Positions 8,688-19,148 of a stretch of 64,000 bases of DNA are shown here, one piece after another. Position 1 is the first letter of the stretch. The number at the start of each line of letters is the position of its first letter. The stretch covers positions 62,001-126,000 of the forward strand of contig JAEINT010000012.1 in assembly GCA_016342745.1 (NCBI GenBank), in the 5' to 3' direction. Position numbers and translations under genes: made by a program. The notes under the pieces are model-generated. The model was not told where the DNA came from. It made no database searches and saw nothing but the letters and a program-made list of their open reading frames with translations. Source of the DNA: Labilibaculum sp. (lineage in GTDB: Bacteria > Bacteroidota > Bacteroidia > Bacteroidales > Marinifilaceae).

Positions 8688-10160
8688 TTAAAAATCGTAT
8701 CGAATACCCGTAAATATGCCAATAGAATAAGGCTTGTACTGGTACTGATTACTTTTATTTATTGAGTTCAGATAATATTTCATAGATGGTTCCAGGCCAA
8801 TTTGTAATTTTGGACTCAATCGGTATTCCAAACCAAAGCTAAATTGCGAACTAAAATTCGTGGTTCGAATACCATCTATTTCTCCTATTTTCCGATTTCC
8901 TTCCGACTGATCGTAAACACCATTTCCAACAATCAAATTAGCGCTTAAGCCTCCAGATACAAACATGCCTACCCTTTTCTGCACCAAATTGTAACGCATT
9001 AAAAACGGTATTTCAATAGACTTAAAAGTTTGAATTAGGTAATCGGATGAAACATAGCTGCTGGTATATTCATTCATAGCAGCATCCTTTGCGTTTCCAG
9101 CACTCAATTTAATTGCTCCGGCCGAGGTCTGAGCTGGGTAAACTGCAACTCTCTCCATATTTTCTTCTCCTGATAAAGGAGCATCAGCATAAAGTAAACC
9201 ACCGCCACCACCCGAACTCATGTCCTGACCAAAACGGTTGTACACGATTCCTGTTTGAAAAGCTATTTTCTCATTCATTGCGTAATTTACCTTCGCTCCC
9301 CCACCAAGACTCCAAATTCCTTTTTCGGCGTTACTTCCTTTACTATCTCCCGAATAGGAAGAAAAACTAGAAGAAACTTGTCCGATTACTGACCATCTAT
9401 TTTCTTTAATCTCCTTTTGTTTTAGCTGTTCAATAGCCAATAAGTTCTTCTGTATTTGTATTTCATCCGCTAAAAGCGATAAAGAAGGTTCTTGCTGAAA
9501 CTGGCTTGTATTTGGCAACAATTGTGTTGGCAAATCGAATTCAGCATTAGCAAGTACAAATGATTCTTCTGAATTGGCGAGTAGTTTAATAAACTCACGA
9601 TCTAAAAAGGATGGATTCTTATTCTCCTTCTTTGAAGCTATCAAGGCTTCAAAAGAGTTCGTATTAGAACTAATAAATTTCGCCTGATTCCTACTCTCAG
9701 CATTTGCCGATAAATGAACATCATTTTTCTTTTCTCGTAATTCTGCCTCAATATTTCTTGCAGCCAATTCCTCTTTTCTGCTCTCATCAGCAAGCCTTTC
9801 CACATTATTTTTATTGCTGATATTGCTTTCCTTTTCTACGCTTGCACCATTAAGCTGATCGACTTGTTTGTTATTCGTATTTGCTTCGCTTTTTCCTTCA
9901 TTCGAACTGGTATTTTCCGTTAGTGTTTCCAATTGCATATTGTAATTAGGCTGATCGGTAAGGTAGCGATTCCCAATTGCCAACAACAAAAGAATAGATG
10001 CTGCAAGTCCAGTCCAGATATAAATAGCGAACAATCTTCTTTTTTTAGCAGCAAGCATTTGTCCGCTTACCCCTTCCCAAACTTTCGGATTAGGTGGAAC
10101 AGACAGATTTTTTAATCCATCAGCAAAAAGACCATCGATATGTTTGTTATCGTTTAGCAT
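8688..10160 (-). CDS. Membrane-anchored protein with C-terminal outer-membrane beta-barrel domain, sigma-factor partner
   Basis: The first 35 residues are soluble (LFADGLKNLSVPPNPKVWEG), followed by a basic patch and a transmembrane helix (about 43-62). A long Ser/Asn/Glu-rich linker (about 65-250) leads to a beta-rich domain (about 255-490) resembling PorT-like OMP_b-brl domains, ending with Phe as outer-membrane strands do. The ATG overlaps the last bases of the ECF sigma gene (ATGCTAA), so the two are translationally coupled. In Bacteroidota such second genes often serve as membrane-bound partners of RpoE-like sigma factors; an anti-sigma role is inferred, as no ZAS motif is visible. Having both an inner-membrane helix and a barrel-like domain is topologically odd. 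Confidence 0.75.
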   Translation of the reverse strand: MLNDNKHIDGLFADGLKNLSVPPNPKVWEGVSGQMLAAKKRRLFAIYIWTGLAASILLLLAIGNRYLTDQPNYNMQLETLTENTSSNEGKSEANTNNKQVDQLNGASVEKESNISNKNNVERLADESRKEELAARNIEAELREKKNDVHLSANAESRNQAKFISSNTNSFEALIASKKENKNPSFLDREFIKLLANSEESFVLANAEFDLPTQLLPNTSQFQQEPSLSLLADEIQIQKNLLAIEQLKQKEIKENRWSVIGQVSSSFSSYSGDSKGSNAEKGIWSLGGGAKVNYAMNEKIAFQTGIVYNRFGQDMSSGGGGGLLYADAPLSGEENMERVAVYPAQTSAGAIKLSAGNAKDAAMNEYTSSYVSSDYLIQTFKSIEIPFLMRYNLVQKRVGMFVSGGLSANLIVGNGVYDQSEGNRKIGEIDGIRTTNFSSQFSFGLEYRLSPKLQIGLEPSMKYYLNSINKSNQYQYKPYSIGIFTGIRYDF

Positions 10161-10741
10161 ACGCGTAAATTGTTCTGTTTCACCTCCAAATATTCTTTTA
10201 CTTTTTGTTTTAAGATTGCTCTTCCTCTTGCCAAATTCGATTTCGATGTGCCAACTGTAATTTCCATTACTTCGGCAATTTCGTTGTGCGGATAGCCATC
10301 TAAAACATACAAGCTAAACACCATTCGATACCGATCAGGTAATTCTTGTACCATTTTCAATAAAATATCAATGGAAATCTCCGATTCTGCATAATTTTCA
10401 TCCTCTTCATCTTCAATATCTACAACTTCCTCTACAAGTTGAATTTTCTTTTCTTGTCGAAATTTAGCTAAGGCTGTGTTCACCATCACTCTTCTCATCC
10501 AACCCTCAAAAGAACCTTTAAACTGATAAGATTTCACATTCTGAAAAATCTTAATAAAGCCATCTTGAAGCGTATCTTCTGCCTCTGCCAAATCTTTAGA
10601 ATAGCGCAAGCATACCCCTAACATTTTAGGAGCAAACGTTACATAAAGGAGTTCTTGAGCTTTCGCCTTTCCTTTAATGCAATCCTTTATGATTTTGTCT
10701 AATTGACGGCTTTCCAACTTATTTATAGCTTTAGGGCACAA
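10154..10741 (-). CDS. ECF RNA polymerase sigma factor (RpoE-like)
   Basis: Sigma-70 family factor with only regions 2 and 4. Region 2 runs about residues 25-95 (RYSKDLAEAEDTLQDGFIKIFQNV, FEGWMRRVMVNTALAKFR). After an acidic linker, region 4 runs about 125-180 (LPDRYRMVFSLYVLDGYPHNEIAEVM, GTSKSNLARGRAILKQ). No ATG lies before region 2 in this frame and an in-frame TAG is found a few codons upstream. Translation must therefore begin at TTG (10741) or another non-ATG codon, which may keep expression low. It overlaps the following membrane/barrel gene by seven bases. Confidence 0.9.
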   Translation of the reverse strand: MCPKAINKLESRQLDKIIKDCIKGKAKAQELLYVTFAPKMLGVCLRYSKDLAEAEDTLQDGFIKIFQNVKSYQFKGSFEGWMRRVMVNTALAKFRQEKKIQLVEEVVDIEDEEDENYAESEISIDILLKMVQELPDRYRMVFSLYVLDGYPHNEIAEVMEITVGTSKSNLARGRAILKQKVKEYLEVKQNNLRVC

Positions 10742-10921
10742 CAGATTTACCTATTAGTTGCATCTATTGCAAATAGGTTGCGTTAAAATTACAGTTTTTT
10801 TTATCAAGTTAATTAGGAAAGTTTTGAGCTTCATTTTTTCAGCTTTTTTTAAGCAACCAATTCCAAAATCCTTCATCAGACTATAAGTCAACAATTACTA
10901 TTAATTTATATTTTAAGAAAA

Positions 10922-11635
10922 ATGAAGCGTTTAAAAATAATCCTACTAGCAGTGTTTTCTATTTCAAGTTTAATTTCGTGTGATAATGATGATTTCCAGG
11001 ATCCTGTTTTCCAAGCAGCTGTTGATATCTATGTTCGCACAGTAAAAATTGGAGAAGAAGTTGTTCATGCGCCTGTAATCTATACCTACTCTAACTTGGC
11101 ATTGTTTTCCTCATCGGTTACGTTCAAAGGTGAAACGACTCCTCGTTACGATCTTGATGATACTTTTGAAGGTAGCAGCAGATTACGAAGTGTTCCTTTA
11201 AGCTCCGATTTTACAACTACCGATGTTGAGAATGGTATTTATGAATTCGAAATTACCTCATCAGGTAACGAGGTATTAAAACTGAAAGATGAATTGCTAG
11301 AAGAAAGAATGGAAGTAGTGAACATTACAGAATTCACCTATGATAGTGACACACATGAGTTTGACATTACATGGGATGAGATTGAAAAAGCAGATGTTTA
11401 CCAAGTAAAATTAACATCAGCAATTGACAAAAATCGTATTTTCATATCTGCAGGATTAACAAGTAATACATACAATTTTAAACCCGGCAAGAGTGGATGG
11501 TTAGCAAACTTTACCCCAGAAAAAGGAACAAGCTACACGCTTGCCGTTTGTGCCTACATGTTCGAATCGGAAACGGCAACAAGTGGTTACGATATCAACC
11601 ACGAAACGATTGAATATAAAACCATCGTTTGGTAG
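10922..11635 (+). CDS. Lipoprotein with fibronectin-like C-terminal part, unknown function
   Basis: A 237-residue exported protein. The N-terminus MKRLKIILLAVFSISSLISC is a lipoprotein signal with Cys20, followed by DNDD. An acidic residue after the lipidated cysteine is compatible with inner-membrane retention in enterobacteria, but Bacteroidota rules differ. The body is beta-rich; the segment EFDITWDEIEKADVYQVKL with later YNFKPG resembles a fibronectin type III strand pattern. No catalytic motif is visible. It is divergent from the sigma gene across a 180-base gap and could belong to that stress regulon, but no direct evidence links them. Confidence 0.7.
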   Translation: MKRLKIILLAVFSISSLISCDNDDFQDPVFQAAVDIYVRTVKIGEEVVHAPVIYTYSNLALFSSSVTFKGETTPRYDLDDTFEGSSRLRSVPLSSDFTTTDVENGIYEFEITSSGNEVLKLKDELLEERMEVVNITEFTYDSDTHEFDITWDEIEKADVYQVKLTSAIDKNRIFISAGLTSNTYNFKPGKSGWLANFTPEKGTSYTLAVCAYMFESETATSGYDINHETIEYKTIVW

Positions 11636-11643
11636 TAAACAAA

Positions 11644-11675
11644 AAATCTCGCCTTCCAAAATTGGAGGCGAGATT
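11644..11675. terminator. Hairpin between convergent genes
   Basis: Arms AAATCTCGCCTTCCAA and TTGGAGGCGAGATTT with one bulged base. A run of six A precedes it on the plus strand, so it has a U tract for minus-strand transcripts from the glpK-glpF-porin genes. It may also block transcripts of the lipoprotein gene. Confidence 0.75.
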
Positions 11676-11753
11676 TAATCGTTGATCGTTAATTAATCTA
11701 TGAACGTGAATTAAATCGAGAAACAAATTTATGATTTAATTCAGAGCATATAT

Positions 11754-12476
11754 TTAGAATCCTATTCCTAAGATCAAGTTTGCTGTTTCTGCTTGTGGGT
11801 TAATACCAATCTTAGCCCATGCATTTAAAGCAAAATTATCGTTTATTTTGATTTCTCTTGTTGCAGTTGCTCCAATGTTTACGAAACCAACGCTTTTTCC
11901 GTATACTTGATTTTCGAATGGGTTAAGACCTGCGAATAATGATACAGTTTCTCCACCAATTTTTACAGGGTATCCAAACTCAACGTAAGTTGAATAGTTC
12001 TGTTTTCCTTCTTCATCTAAATCGCGACCATAAAGCATAGTAGCTACAGTAACACTCATAGGAAATTGCTCAGTAAAATAGAAATTAAAAGCTGCATCAA
12101 TTAAGTGATTTGTAGTTTTTCTATCTAAATCTAAATAGTTGTAATCGTCGATAGAAGCTCTGTCTCTGTTTGCAAATAAATCCCAAACTGCAACATTAAA
12201 ATGATCGCTAAATTTGTATCCTACATGGAAATCAAACTCTGAGTATGTATTATCGAAAGCATATCCACCCCAAGCTCCAAATGTGAAGTTTTCGTTTGTA
12301 TAAGCAAGATCCATTTCGAAGTTCGCTGTATTACTTACCATGATACCTCTCCAGTAGTGACGAGTAGTTACCGATGGGCTAACTGTTACTTTTCCTTGTG
12401 CGTTAACTGAAACATTAGAAGCCATGATAATAATCAAAACTAGTAATGTGGTTATTTTAAATGTAATTTTTTTCAT
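11754..12476 (-). CDS. Outer-membrane protein downstream of glpF, TorF-like putative porin
   Basis: A 240-residue protein with a signal peptide ending ...SVNAQG (about residue 26) and alternating strands ending in GIGF, as expected for an outer-membrane barrel. The opening VSPSVTTRHYWRGIMVSNTA resembles the start of TorF-family putative porins. It lies 87 bases downstream of glpF on the same strand, in the apparent order glpK-glpF-this gene, so it may let glycerol or a glycerol-containing substrate cross the outer membrane. That role is inferred from position only. Confidence 0.7.
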   Translation of the reverse strand: MKKITFKITTLLVLIIIMASNVSVNAQGKVTVSPSVTTRHYWRGIMVSNTANFEMDLAYTNENFTFGAWGGYAFDNTYSEFDFHVGYKFSDHFNVAVWDLFANRDRASIDDYNYLDLDRKTTNHLIDAAFNFYFTEQFPMSVTVATMLYGRDLDEEGKQNYSTYVEFGYPVKIGGETVSLFAGLNPFENQVYGKSVGFVNIGATATREIKINDNFALNAWAKIGINPQAETANLILGIGF

Positions 12477-12563
12477 CTTTATTTAAATTAGATTCTGATG
12501 AGATTTGGATTACATGCGAACCCAAATCTCAATAGATAGGTTAATTTTTGTAGTGGCAATTTA

Positions 12564-13298
12564 TTATAAGAACATAAAAAGTGCCGCTGCTATAACTGCT
12601 CCTGCAATTGGTGCAACAATAGGAATTAAAGAATATCCCCAGTCACTTGTTCCTTTGTTATCCATAGGAAGAATAGCGTGCATAATTCTTGGACCTAAAT
12701 CTCTTGCAGGGTTAATTGCATATCCAGTAGTTCCACCTAAAGAAAGACCAATAGCAACAACTAATAAAGCAACAGGTAAAGCACCTAAAGTTCCCAAACC
12801 AATCTTAGCACCTTCTACGCCTGCACCTTCAAACGAAGGACCTGCTAAATAAAAGATTACAAACATCAATACAAATGCTCCAATAACCTCGCTAATTGCG
12901 TTACTTCCTAAGTTTCTGATAGCTGGACCTGTAGAGAAACAAGCTAGTTTAGCTCCACCGTCTTCAGTTGAATTGAAATGATCGCGATACATTAACCATA
13001 CAAGGAATGCTCCCATAGCTGCTCCTAACATTTGAGCTGCAATAAATAGACCTACTTTTGACCATGCAAACATACCTGCTACAGCTAAACCAATAGTTAC
13101 TGCTGGGTTAATGTGTGCTCCTGAAACTGGACCTGCAACAGCAACACCTGTAAATACAGCTAGTCCCCATCCCATTGTGATTACGATCCAACCACTATTA
13201 TTTCCTTTTGTTTTATTTAATACTACGTTTGCTACAACTCCGTTACCAAGTAAAATAAGTAGCATTGTTCCTAAAAATTCTGCAATAAACTCACTCAT
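12564..13298 (-). CDS. glpF: Glycerol uptake facilitator (aquaglyceroporin)
   Basis: MIP-family channel with six transmembrane helices and the two half-helix motifs, HINPAVTIGLA (about residues 63-73) and AINPARDLGPRI (about 193-204). Asp after the second NPAR is typical of glycerol facilitators rather than strict water channels. It admits glycerol by diffusion, and GlpK traps it as glycerol-3-phosphate. It follows glpK (111 bases) and precedes a putative porin. The intergenic space contains a GCCAGATAG inverted repeat that could shape the transcript. Confidence 0.95.
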   Translation of the reverse strand: MSEFIAEFLGTMLLILLGNGVVANVVLNKTKGNNSGWIVITMGWGLAVFTGVAVAGPVSGAHINPAVTIGLAVAGMFAWSKVGLFIAAQMLGAAMGAFLVWLMYRDHFNSTEDGGAKLACFSTGPAIRNLGSNAISEVIGAFVLMFVIFYLAGPSFEGAGVEGAKIGLGTLGALPVALLVVAIGLSLGGTTGYAINPARDLGPRIMHAILPMDNKGTSDWGYSLIPIVAPIAGAVIAAALFMFL

Positions 13299-13338
13299 GA
13301 CATTAGATTTTTTACGGTTTTTATTTAAATAAATAAAC

Positions 13339-13383
13339 GCCAGATAGTTTCATCTTCTCAAATCAATCCATCACCTATCTGGC
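13339..13383. promoter_or_regulatory. Inverted repeat between glpK and glpF
   Basis: GCCAGATAG (13339-13347) and CTATCTGGC (13375-13383) are perfect complements separated by 27 bases. There is no T tract on the minus strand, so an mRNA stability or processing hairpin is more likely than a terminator. Confidence 0.45.
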
Positions 13384-13409
13384 ATTCTATCAAATAGTTT
13401 TGTTATTAA

Positions 13410-15502
<2,093 letters not shown>

Positions 15503-17065
15503 TTATTGTAATATATATCGAGATGCTAATTCTCTATATTCTTCAACTTGATTCTCTTCCCAAGCCTTATCGTAGCCTAGCTCTTTAGCTAATAATTCCG
15601 CTACTTTGGGAGCCATTTTTATACTTTCTTCGGCATCTAATAACAAACATCTGGTTCTACGAGATAAAATATCTTCAACAGTTCTAGCCATTTCGTATCT
15701 TGCTCCCCAAACTACTTGTGCATTAATTACCTTTAATTTTTCGCTTAAATATTCTGCTAATCCTTCTTCTTCTTTCGCAATACTTAGTATTTTCTCTTCA
15801 TCTGCTCCGTAGAAATACATTGGATTTTTTAAATCAACATTTTTCTTATAGCCATGTATTTTTAAGTTTCGCGTTACTGATTTCTTTTCAGGTAGACCTC
15901 CTGTATTTGCTACCGTATTCATAACATCCTCTGCCATTTGACGGTAAGTAGTCCATTTACCACCTGTAAGTGTTACCATTCCAGATTTTGAAACTACAAT
16001 TTTATGTCCTCTCGAAATCTCTTTGGTTTTCTTTCCTTCTCCACTTGGTGCAGCTAATGGTCTCAAACCTGCAAATACACTTCTTACGTCTGATCTTTTA
16101 GGAGGTTTCGCTAAAAAGCGTCCCGCTGTTTCCAAAATGAAATTTACTTCTTCTTCCAAAGCTCTTGGCTCTATTTCAGCCGTATCTTTATGTACATCAG
16201 TCGTTCCAACAACTACTTTATTATGCCAAGGCACAGCAAACAATACACGTCCATCTGATGTTTTTGGGATCATTAGTGCATAATCACCTGGAATAAATTC
16301 CTTATCTAATACCAAGTGTACTCCTTGGCTAACTTTTACGATATCACGGGCTTTTGGCTCATCCATTTTGATGATTTGATCAACAAAAACTCCCGTAGCA
16401 TTTAAAACAACTTTCCCTTCTAAAGTATAAGTTTTACCGCTTTCCATATCTCTTACTGATACAGCATTCACTTTACCATTTGATTTTTGAATTCCCTCAA
16501 CTTTCATATAGTTAAGTGCAACGCCTCCATTTTCAACAAAGGTCTGACACAAATTAATTGCTAATCTAGCGTCGTCAAATTGTCCATCATGGTATACAAC
16601 TCCACCGCAAAGGTTTTCACTCTTAAGTGTCGGAATGTATTTTAAAGTACGTTTCTTAGAAAATGGTAAAGAACGGCCATAACCTAACTTACCTGCCATT
16701 AAATCATACATTGTAAGTCCTAAGGTATAGTAAGGAGTTCCCCACCACGTGTAATTAGGAATGATAAATGACTGATCTTTTACAAGATGTGGAGCATTTT
16801 GCTTCATTAAGCCTCTCTCTCTTAGCGCTTCTAATACAAGAGAAATATTTCCTTGTGCTAGGTAGCGAACTCCTCCATGTACTAACTTCGTACTTCTGCT
16901 TGATGTTCCTTTAGCAAAATCATCTTGTTCTAAAAGTAAAGTTTTATAACCTCTCGTAGCCGATTCGATAGCTGATCCTAAACCTGACGCTCCACCACCA
17001 ACGATGATCACATCCCACTTACGATCTAAACTCTCAATCTCTCTAATCATCTTATCTCTTTTCAT
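15503..17065 (-). CDS. glpD: Aerobic-type glycerol-3-phosphate dehydrogenase (FAD)
   Basis: FAD-dependent enzyme of 520 residues that oxidises glycerol-3-phosphate to dihydroxyacetone phosphate and passes electrons to quinone at the inner membrane. The dinucleotide-binding motif VIIVGGGASGLGSAIES is at about residues 19-35, followed by GTSSRSTKLVHGGVRYL, the internal VLNATGVFVDQI and the late AGLRPLAAPSG and TLTGGKWTTYRQMAEDV characteristic of GlpD/GlpA. The C-terminal DAO_C domain is present. A small open frame lies 39 bases upstream on the same strand, so the two may be co-transcribed. Confidence 0.95.
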   Translation of the reverse strand: MKRDKMIREIESLDRKWDVIIVGGGASGLGSAIESATRGYKTLLLEQDDFAKGTSSRSTKLVHGGVRYLAQGNISLVLEALRERGLMKQNAPHLVKDQSFIIPNYTWWGTPYYTLGLTMYDLMAGKLGYGRSLPFSKKRTLKYIPTLKSENLCGGVVYHDGQFDDARLAINLCQTFVENGGVALNYMKVEGIQKSNGKVNAVSVRDMESGKTYTLEGKVVLNATGVFVDQIIKMDEPKARDIVKVSQGVHLVLDKEFIPGDYALMIPKTSDGRVLFAVPWHNKVVVGTTDVHKDTAEIEPRALEEEVNFILETAGRFLAKPPKRSDVRSVFAGLRPLAAPSGEGKKTKEISRGHKIVVSKSGMVTLTGGKWTTYRQMAEDVMNTVANTGGLPEKKSVTRNLKIHGYKKNVDLKNPMYFYGADEEKILSIAKEEEGLAEYLSEKLKVINAQVVWGARYEMARTVEDILSRRTRCLLLDAEESIKMAPKVAELLAKELGYDKAWEENQVEEYRELASRYILQ

Positions 17066-17104
17066 ATCAGCTCAATAAATTATAAATTATCTTTTTATGA
17101 ACTT

Positions 17105-17251
17105 CTAAAGTTCCTTTTCCCAGAACTCCCAAATACTTCCATATGTATTTTCTTCATCTCGAACATTATTGCCTTTCTGTACTGTCAAAATGTCGAGGAA
17201 AAAATCGTAAAGTCGATTCCCTACTTCTAAATCAAATCTTTGATCTTCCAT
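17105..17251 (-). CDS. Possible small acidic protein upstream of glpD
   Basis: A 48-codon frame starting ATG at 17251, reading MEDQRFDLEVGNRLYDFFLD and ending SIWEFWEKEL. It has an amphipathic, aromatic and acidic composition, unlike the random low-complexity frames nearby. It lies 39 bases before glpD on the same strand, with a candidate operator and relaxed promoter (TACTTTG) upstream. No family was recognised; coding status is inferred from composition and position. Confidence 0.4.
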   Translation of the reverse strand: MEDQRFDLEVGNRLYDFFLDILTVQKGNNVRDEENTYGSIWEFWEKEL

Positions 17252-17284
17252 TGTCGAGTAATTTTATATAACAAAATAAATCCG

Positions 17285-17305
17285 TTTGCAAAGTACATTG
17301 TATAA
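17285..17305. promoter_or_regulatory. Candidate PadR-type operator before glpD unit
   Basis: TTTGCAAAGTACATTGTATAA matches the inverted repeat before padR (19534-19554) at 16 of 21 positions, sharing TTTnCAAnnTACnTTGTAnAA. It overlaps a relaxed minus-strand -7 element TACTTTG, so a bound repressor would block transcription of the small frame and glpD. Confidence 0.45.
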
Positions 17306-17326
17306 CTATGTAGCTTTTGAAAAAAA

Positions 17327-17345
17327 TTGGAAGTATTACTTCCAA
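17327..17345. promoter_or_regulatory. Perfect 19-base palindrome upstream of glpD unit
   Basis: TTGGAAGTA and TACTTCCAA surround one central base. It is placed where an activator or repressor of the glpD unit could bind. No known regulator consensus was recognised. Confidence 0.45.
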
Positions 17346-17422
17346 AGAACTTTAACTGAGAAAGAGTAAGAACTACTTCCTTTTTGTAAACCCTCGATAC
17401 AAAGCTAAATAAAATACTTAGC

Positions 17423-17443
17423 TTTACAAGGTACGTAGCATTA
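17423..17443. promoter_or_regulatory. Weak third copy of the padR-linked motif
   Basis: TTTACAAGGTACGTAGCATTA retains the left half TTTACAAGnTAC of the padR operator exactly but only part of the right half. It may be a degenerate site or a secondary half-site. Confidence 0.3.
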
Positions 17444-17572
17444 AAATTGCTAATTTTTATTTAGACTAAAGTCTACAATACACCTAAATAGCATTGACTA
17501 ATAACACTTTAACCTTCTAAATAAATGTTAAAATATCTTAATTTAAAAAGTCAAAATCAATTCAAATTAAAA

Positions 17573-17599
17573 AGAGCCGTACTTAAAAAGTACGGCTCT
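17573..17599 (-). terminator. Terminator of glpK2
   Basis: AGAGCCGTACTT and its complement AAGTACGGCTCT enclose a three-base loop. On the minus strand the stem is followed by a T tract, 20 bases after the glpK2 stop. Confidence 0.85.
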
Positions 17600-17619
17600 C
17601 AATATATTTTACCTAGAAA

Positions 17620-19116
17620 TTAGTCTTCCGAATCCAACCAATTAAGAGATCGGTTAACTGCTTTTTCCCAATACTTTTTATGATGTTTTACTGTTTTCTC
17701 ATCCATTTTCACATTAAATTCATTCGCAACTTTCCATAAACCACGAATTTCATCCATGTTTTCCCAAAAACCAACACCTAAACCAGCTAAATATGCCGCT
17801 CCCATCGCCGAAATATCCTTTATTTCCGACTGTACAACAGGTATATCAAAATAATCTGATTGATATTGTAGTAAAGTATTATTGACCATTGTTCCACCAG
17901 CTCTAAGTTCCGTGAAACTAATACCTGAATCTGCCTCCATGGTCTTTAAAACATCCGTAGATCTATGAGCTATTGACTCCAAAGAAGCTCTCGCAATATG
18001 TCCAATACTCGTGCTCATATTCAAACCCCAGAATGTACCTCTCGCATATTGATCCCAATAGGGTGCGCCTAATCCTGTAAATGCAGGAACAATATATATA
18101 CCACCATTGTCCTTTTCTGTTAAGGCTAAGGTTTCAATTTCTTCTATGGAATGTATTAAGCCCAATCCATCACGCAACCATTGTATAACAGCACCTCCAA
18201 TAAAGACACTACCTTCCAGAGCATAAGTAACCTTGTCTCCAATACCCCAGGCAATTGTCGTAATTAAATCATTTTTAGATTCTACTGGCTTGTCACCTGT
18301 ATTCATTAAAATAAAACAGCCTGTATTGTAGGTGTTTTTAACCATTCCTTTGTCAAAACACACTTGTCCAAACATAGCTGCTTGCTGATCTCCACAAATT
18401 CCCGAAATAGGAATATTAGTACCAAACATTGATCTTCTAGTTGTTCCATATACTTCACTCGAAGTACTAACTTTCGGCAGTAAAGATGCTGGAATATCTA
18501 ACAAGTCAAGAAGTTCCTGATCCCATTTCAAATCGTGAATATTATAAAGCATTGTTCGACTTGCATTGGACATATCTGTCACATGTGTCTCGCCTTTGGT
18601 TAGCTTCCAAATCAACCACGTATCAACAGTTCCAAATGCCAGTTTTCCTTGTTCTGCTTTTTCTCTGGCTCCCTCAACATTATCAAGTAACCATTTTATT
18701 TTTGTTCCAGAAAAGAACGCATCTAAAATCAGTCCTGTCTTTTCTTTTATCTTATCGGAATAACCTTTTTTCTTTAGTTCGTCGCAGTATTGTGATGTTC
18801 TCTTATCCTGCCAAACAATAGAATTATATATAGGCTGACCTGTTTCCCGATCCCAAATAATAGTTGTTTCTCGTTGGTTTGCGATTCCAATACCAGCAAT
18901 ATCTTCACCTGTTAATCCCGCCTTCTCTAACACTTCTTCCGCAACCGATGCTTGTGAATACCAAATTTCCTTAGCATCCTGCTCTATCCAACCTGGCTTA
19001 GGGTAATATTGTTCGTACTCCTTTTTTACTTGAGCAACAATTTCTCCATCCTTATTAACAATTAAAGCTTTCGATACAGAAGTTCCTTGATCCAAGGATA
19101 AAATATAGCTTTTCAT
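17620..19116 (-). CDS. Second glycerol kinase, diverged paralogue
   Basis: A full-length (498-residue) FGGY kinase similar to the glpK product along its whole length. It keeps DQGTSVSKALIV, NQRETTIIWDRETGQPIYNS and the catalytic-Asp motif GICGDQQAAMFGQ. It differs at the C-terminal signature: LRAGGTMVNNTLLQ replaces LRVDGGA-type sequence, so the conserved Asp is lost, and the preceding segment reads SIAHRSTDVLKTME. It may therefore differ in regulation, nucleotide affinity or substrate. It follows padR by 32 bases, so it is probably co-transcribed with and controlled by that regulator, unlike the first glpK. Confidence 0.9.
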   Translation of the reverse strand: MKSYILSLDQGTSVSKALIVNKDGEIVAQVKKEYEQYYPKPGWIEQDAKEIWYSQASVAEEVLEKAGLTGEDIAGIGIANQRETTIIWDRETGQPIYNSIVWQDKRTSQYCDELKKKGYSDKIKEKTGLILDAFFSGTKIKWLLDNVEGAREKAEQGKLAFGTVDTWLIWKLTKGETHVTDMSNASRTMLYNIHDLKWDQELLDLLDIPASLLPKVSTSSEVYGTTRRSMFGTNIPISGICGDQQAAMFGQVCFDKGMVKNTYNTGCFILMNTGDKPVESKNDLITTIAWGIGDKVTYALEGSVFIGGAVIQWLRDGLGLIHSIEEIETLALTEKDNGGIYIVPAFTGLGAPYWDQYARGTFWGLNMSTSIGHIARASLESIAHRSTDVLKTMEADSGISFTELRAGGTMVNNTLLQYQSDYFDIPVVQSEIKDISAMGAAYLAGLGVGFWENMDEIRGLWKVANEFNVKMDEKTVKHHKKYWEKAVNRSLNWLDSED

Positions 19117-19148
19117 ACCTTTACAATTGACTGGTTTTCATAAAATTA

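Larger units (their letters stand above)
17252..17572. other. Regulatory intergenic region between glpK2 and the glpD unit
   Basis: No gene seen. It holds two operator-like motifs (17285-17305 and 17423-17443) and a 19-base palindrome (17327-17345), listed separately. Confidence 0.5.
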
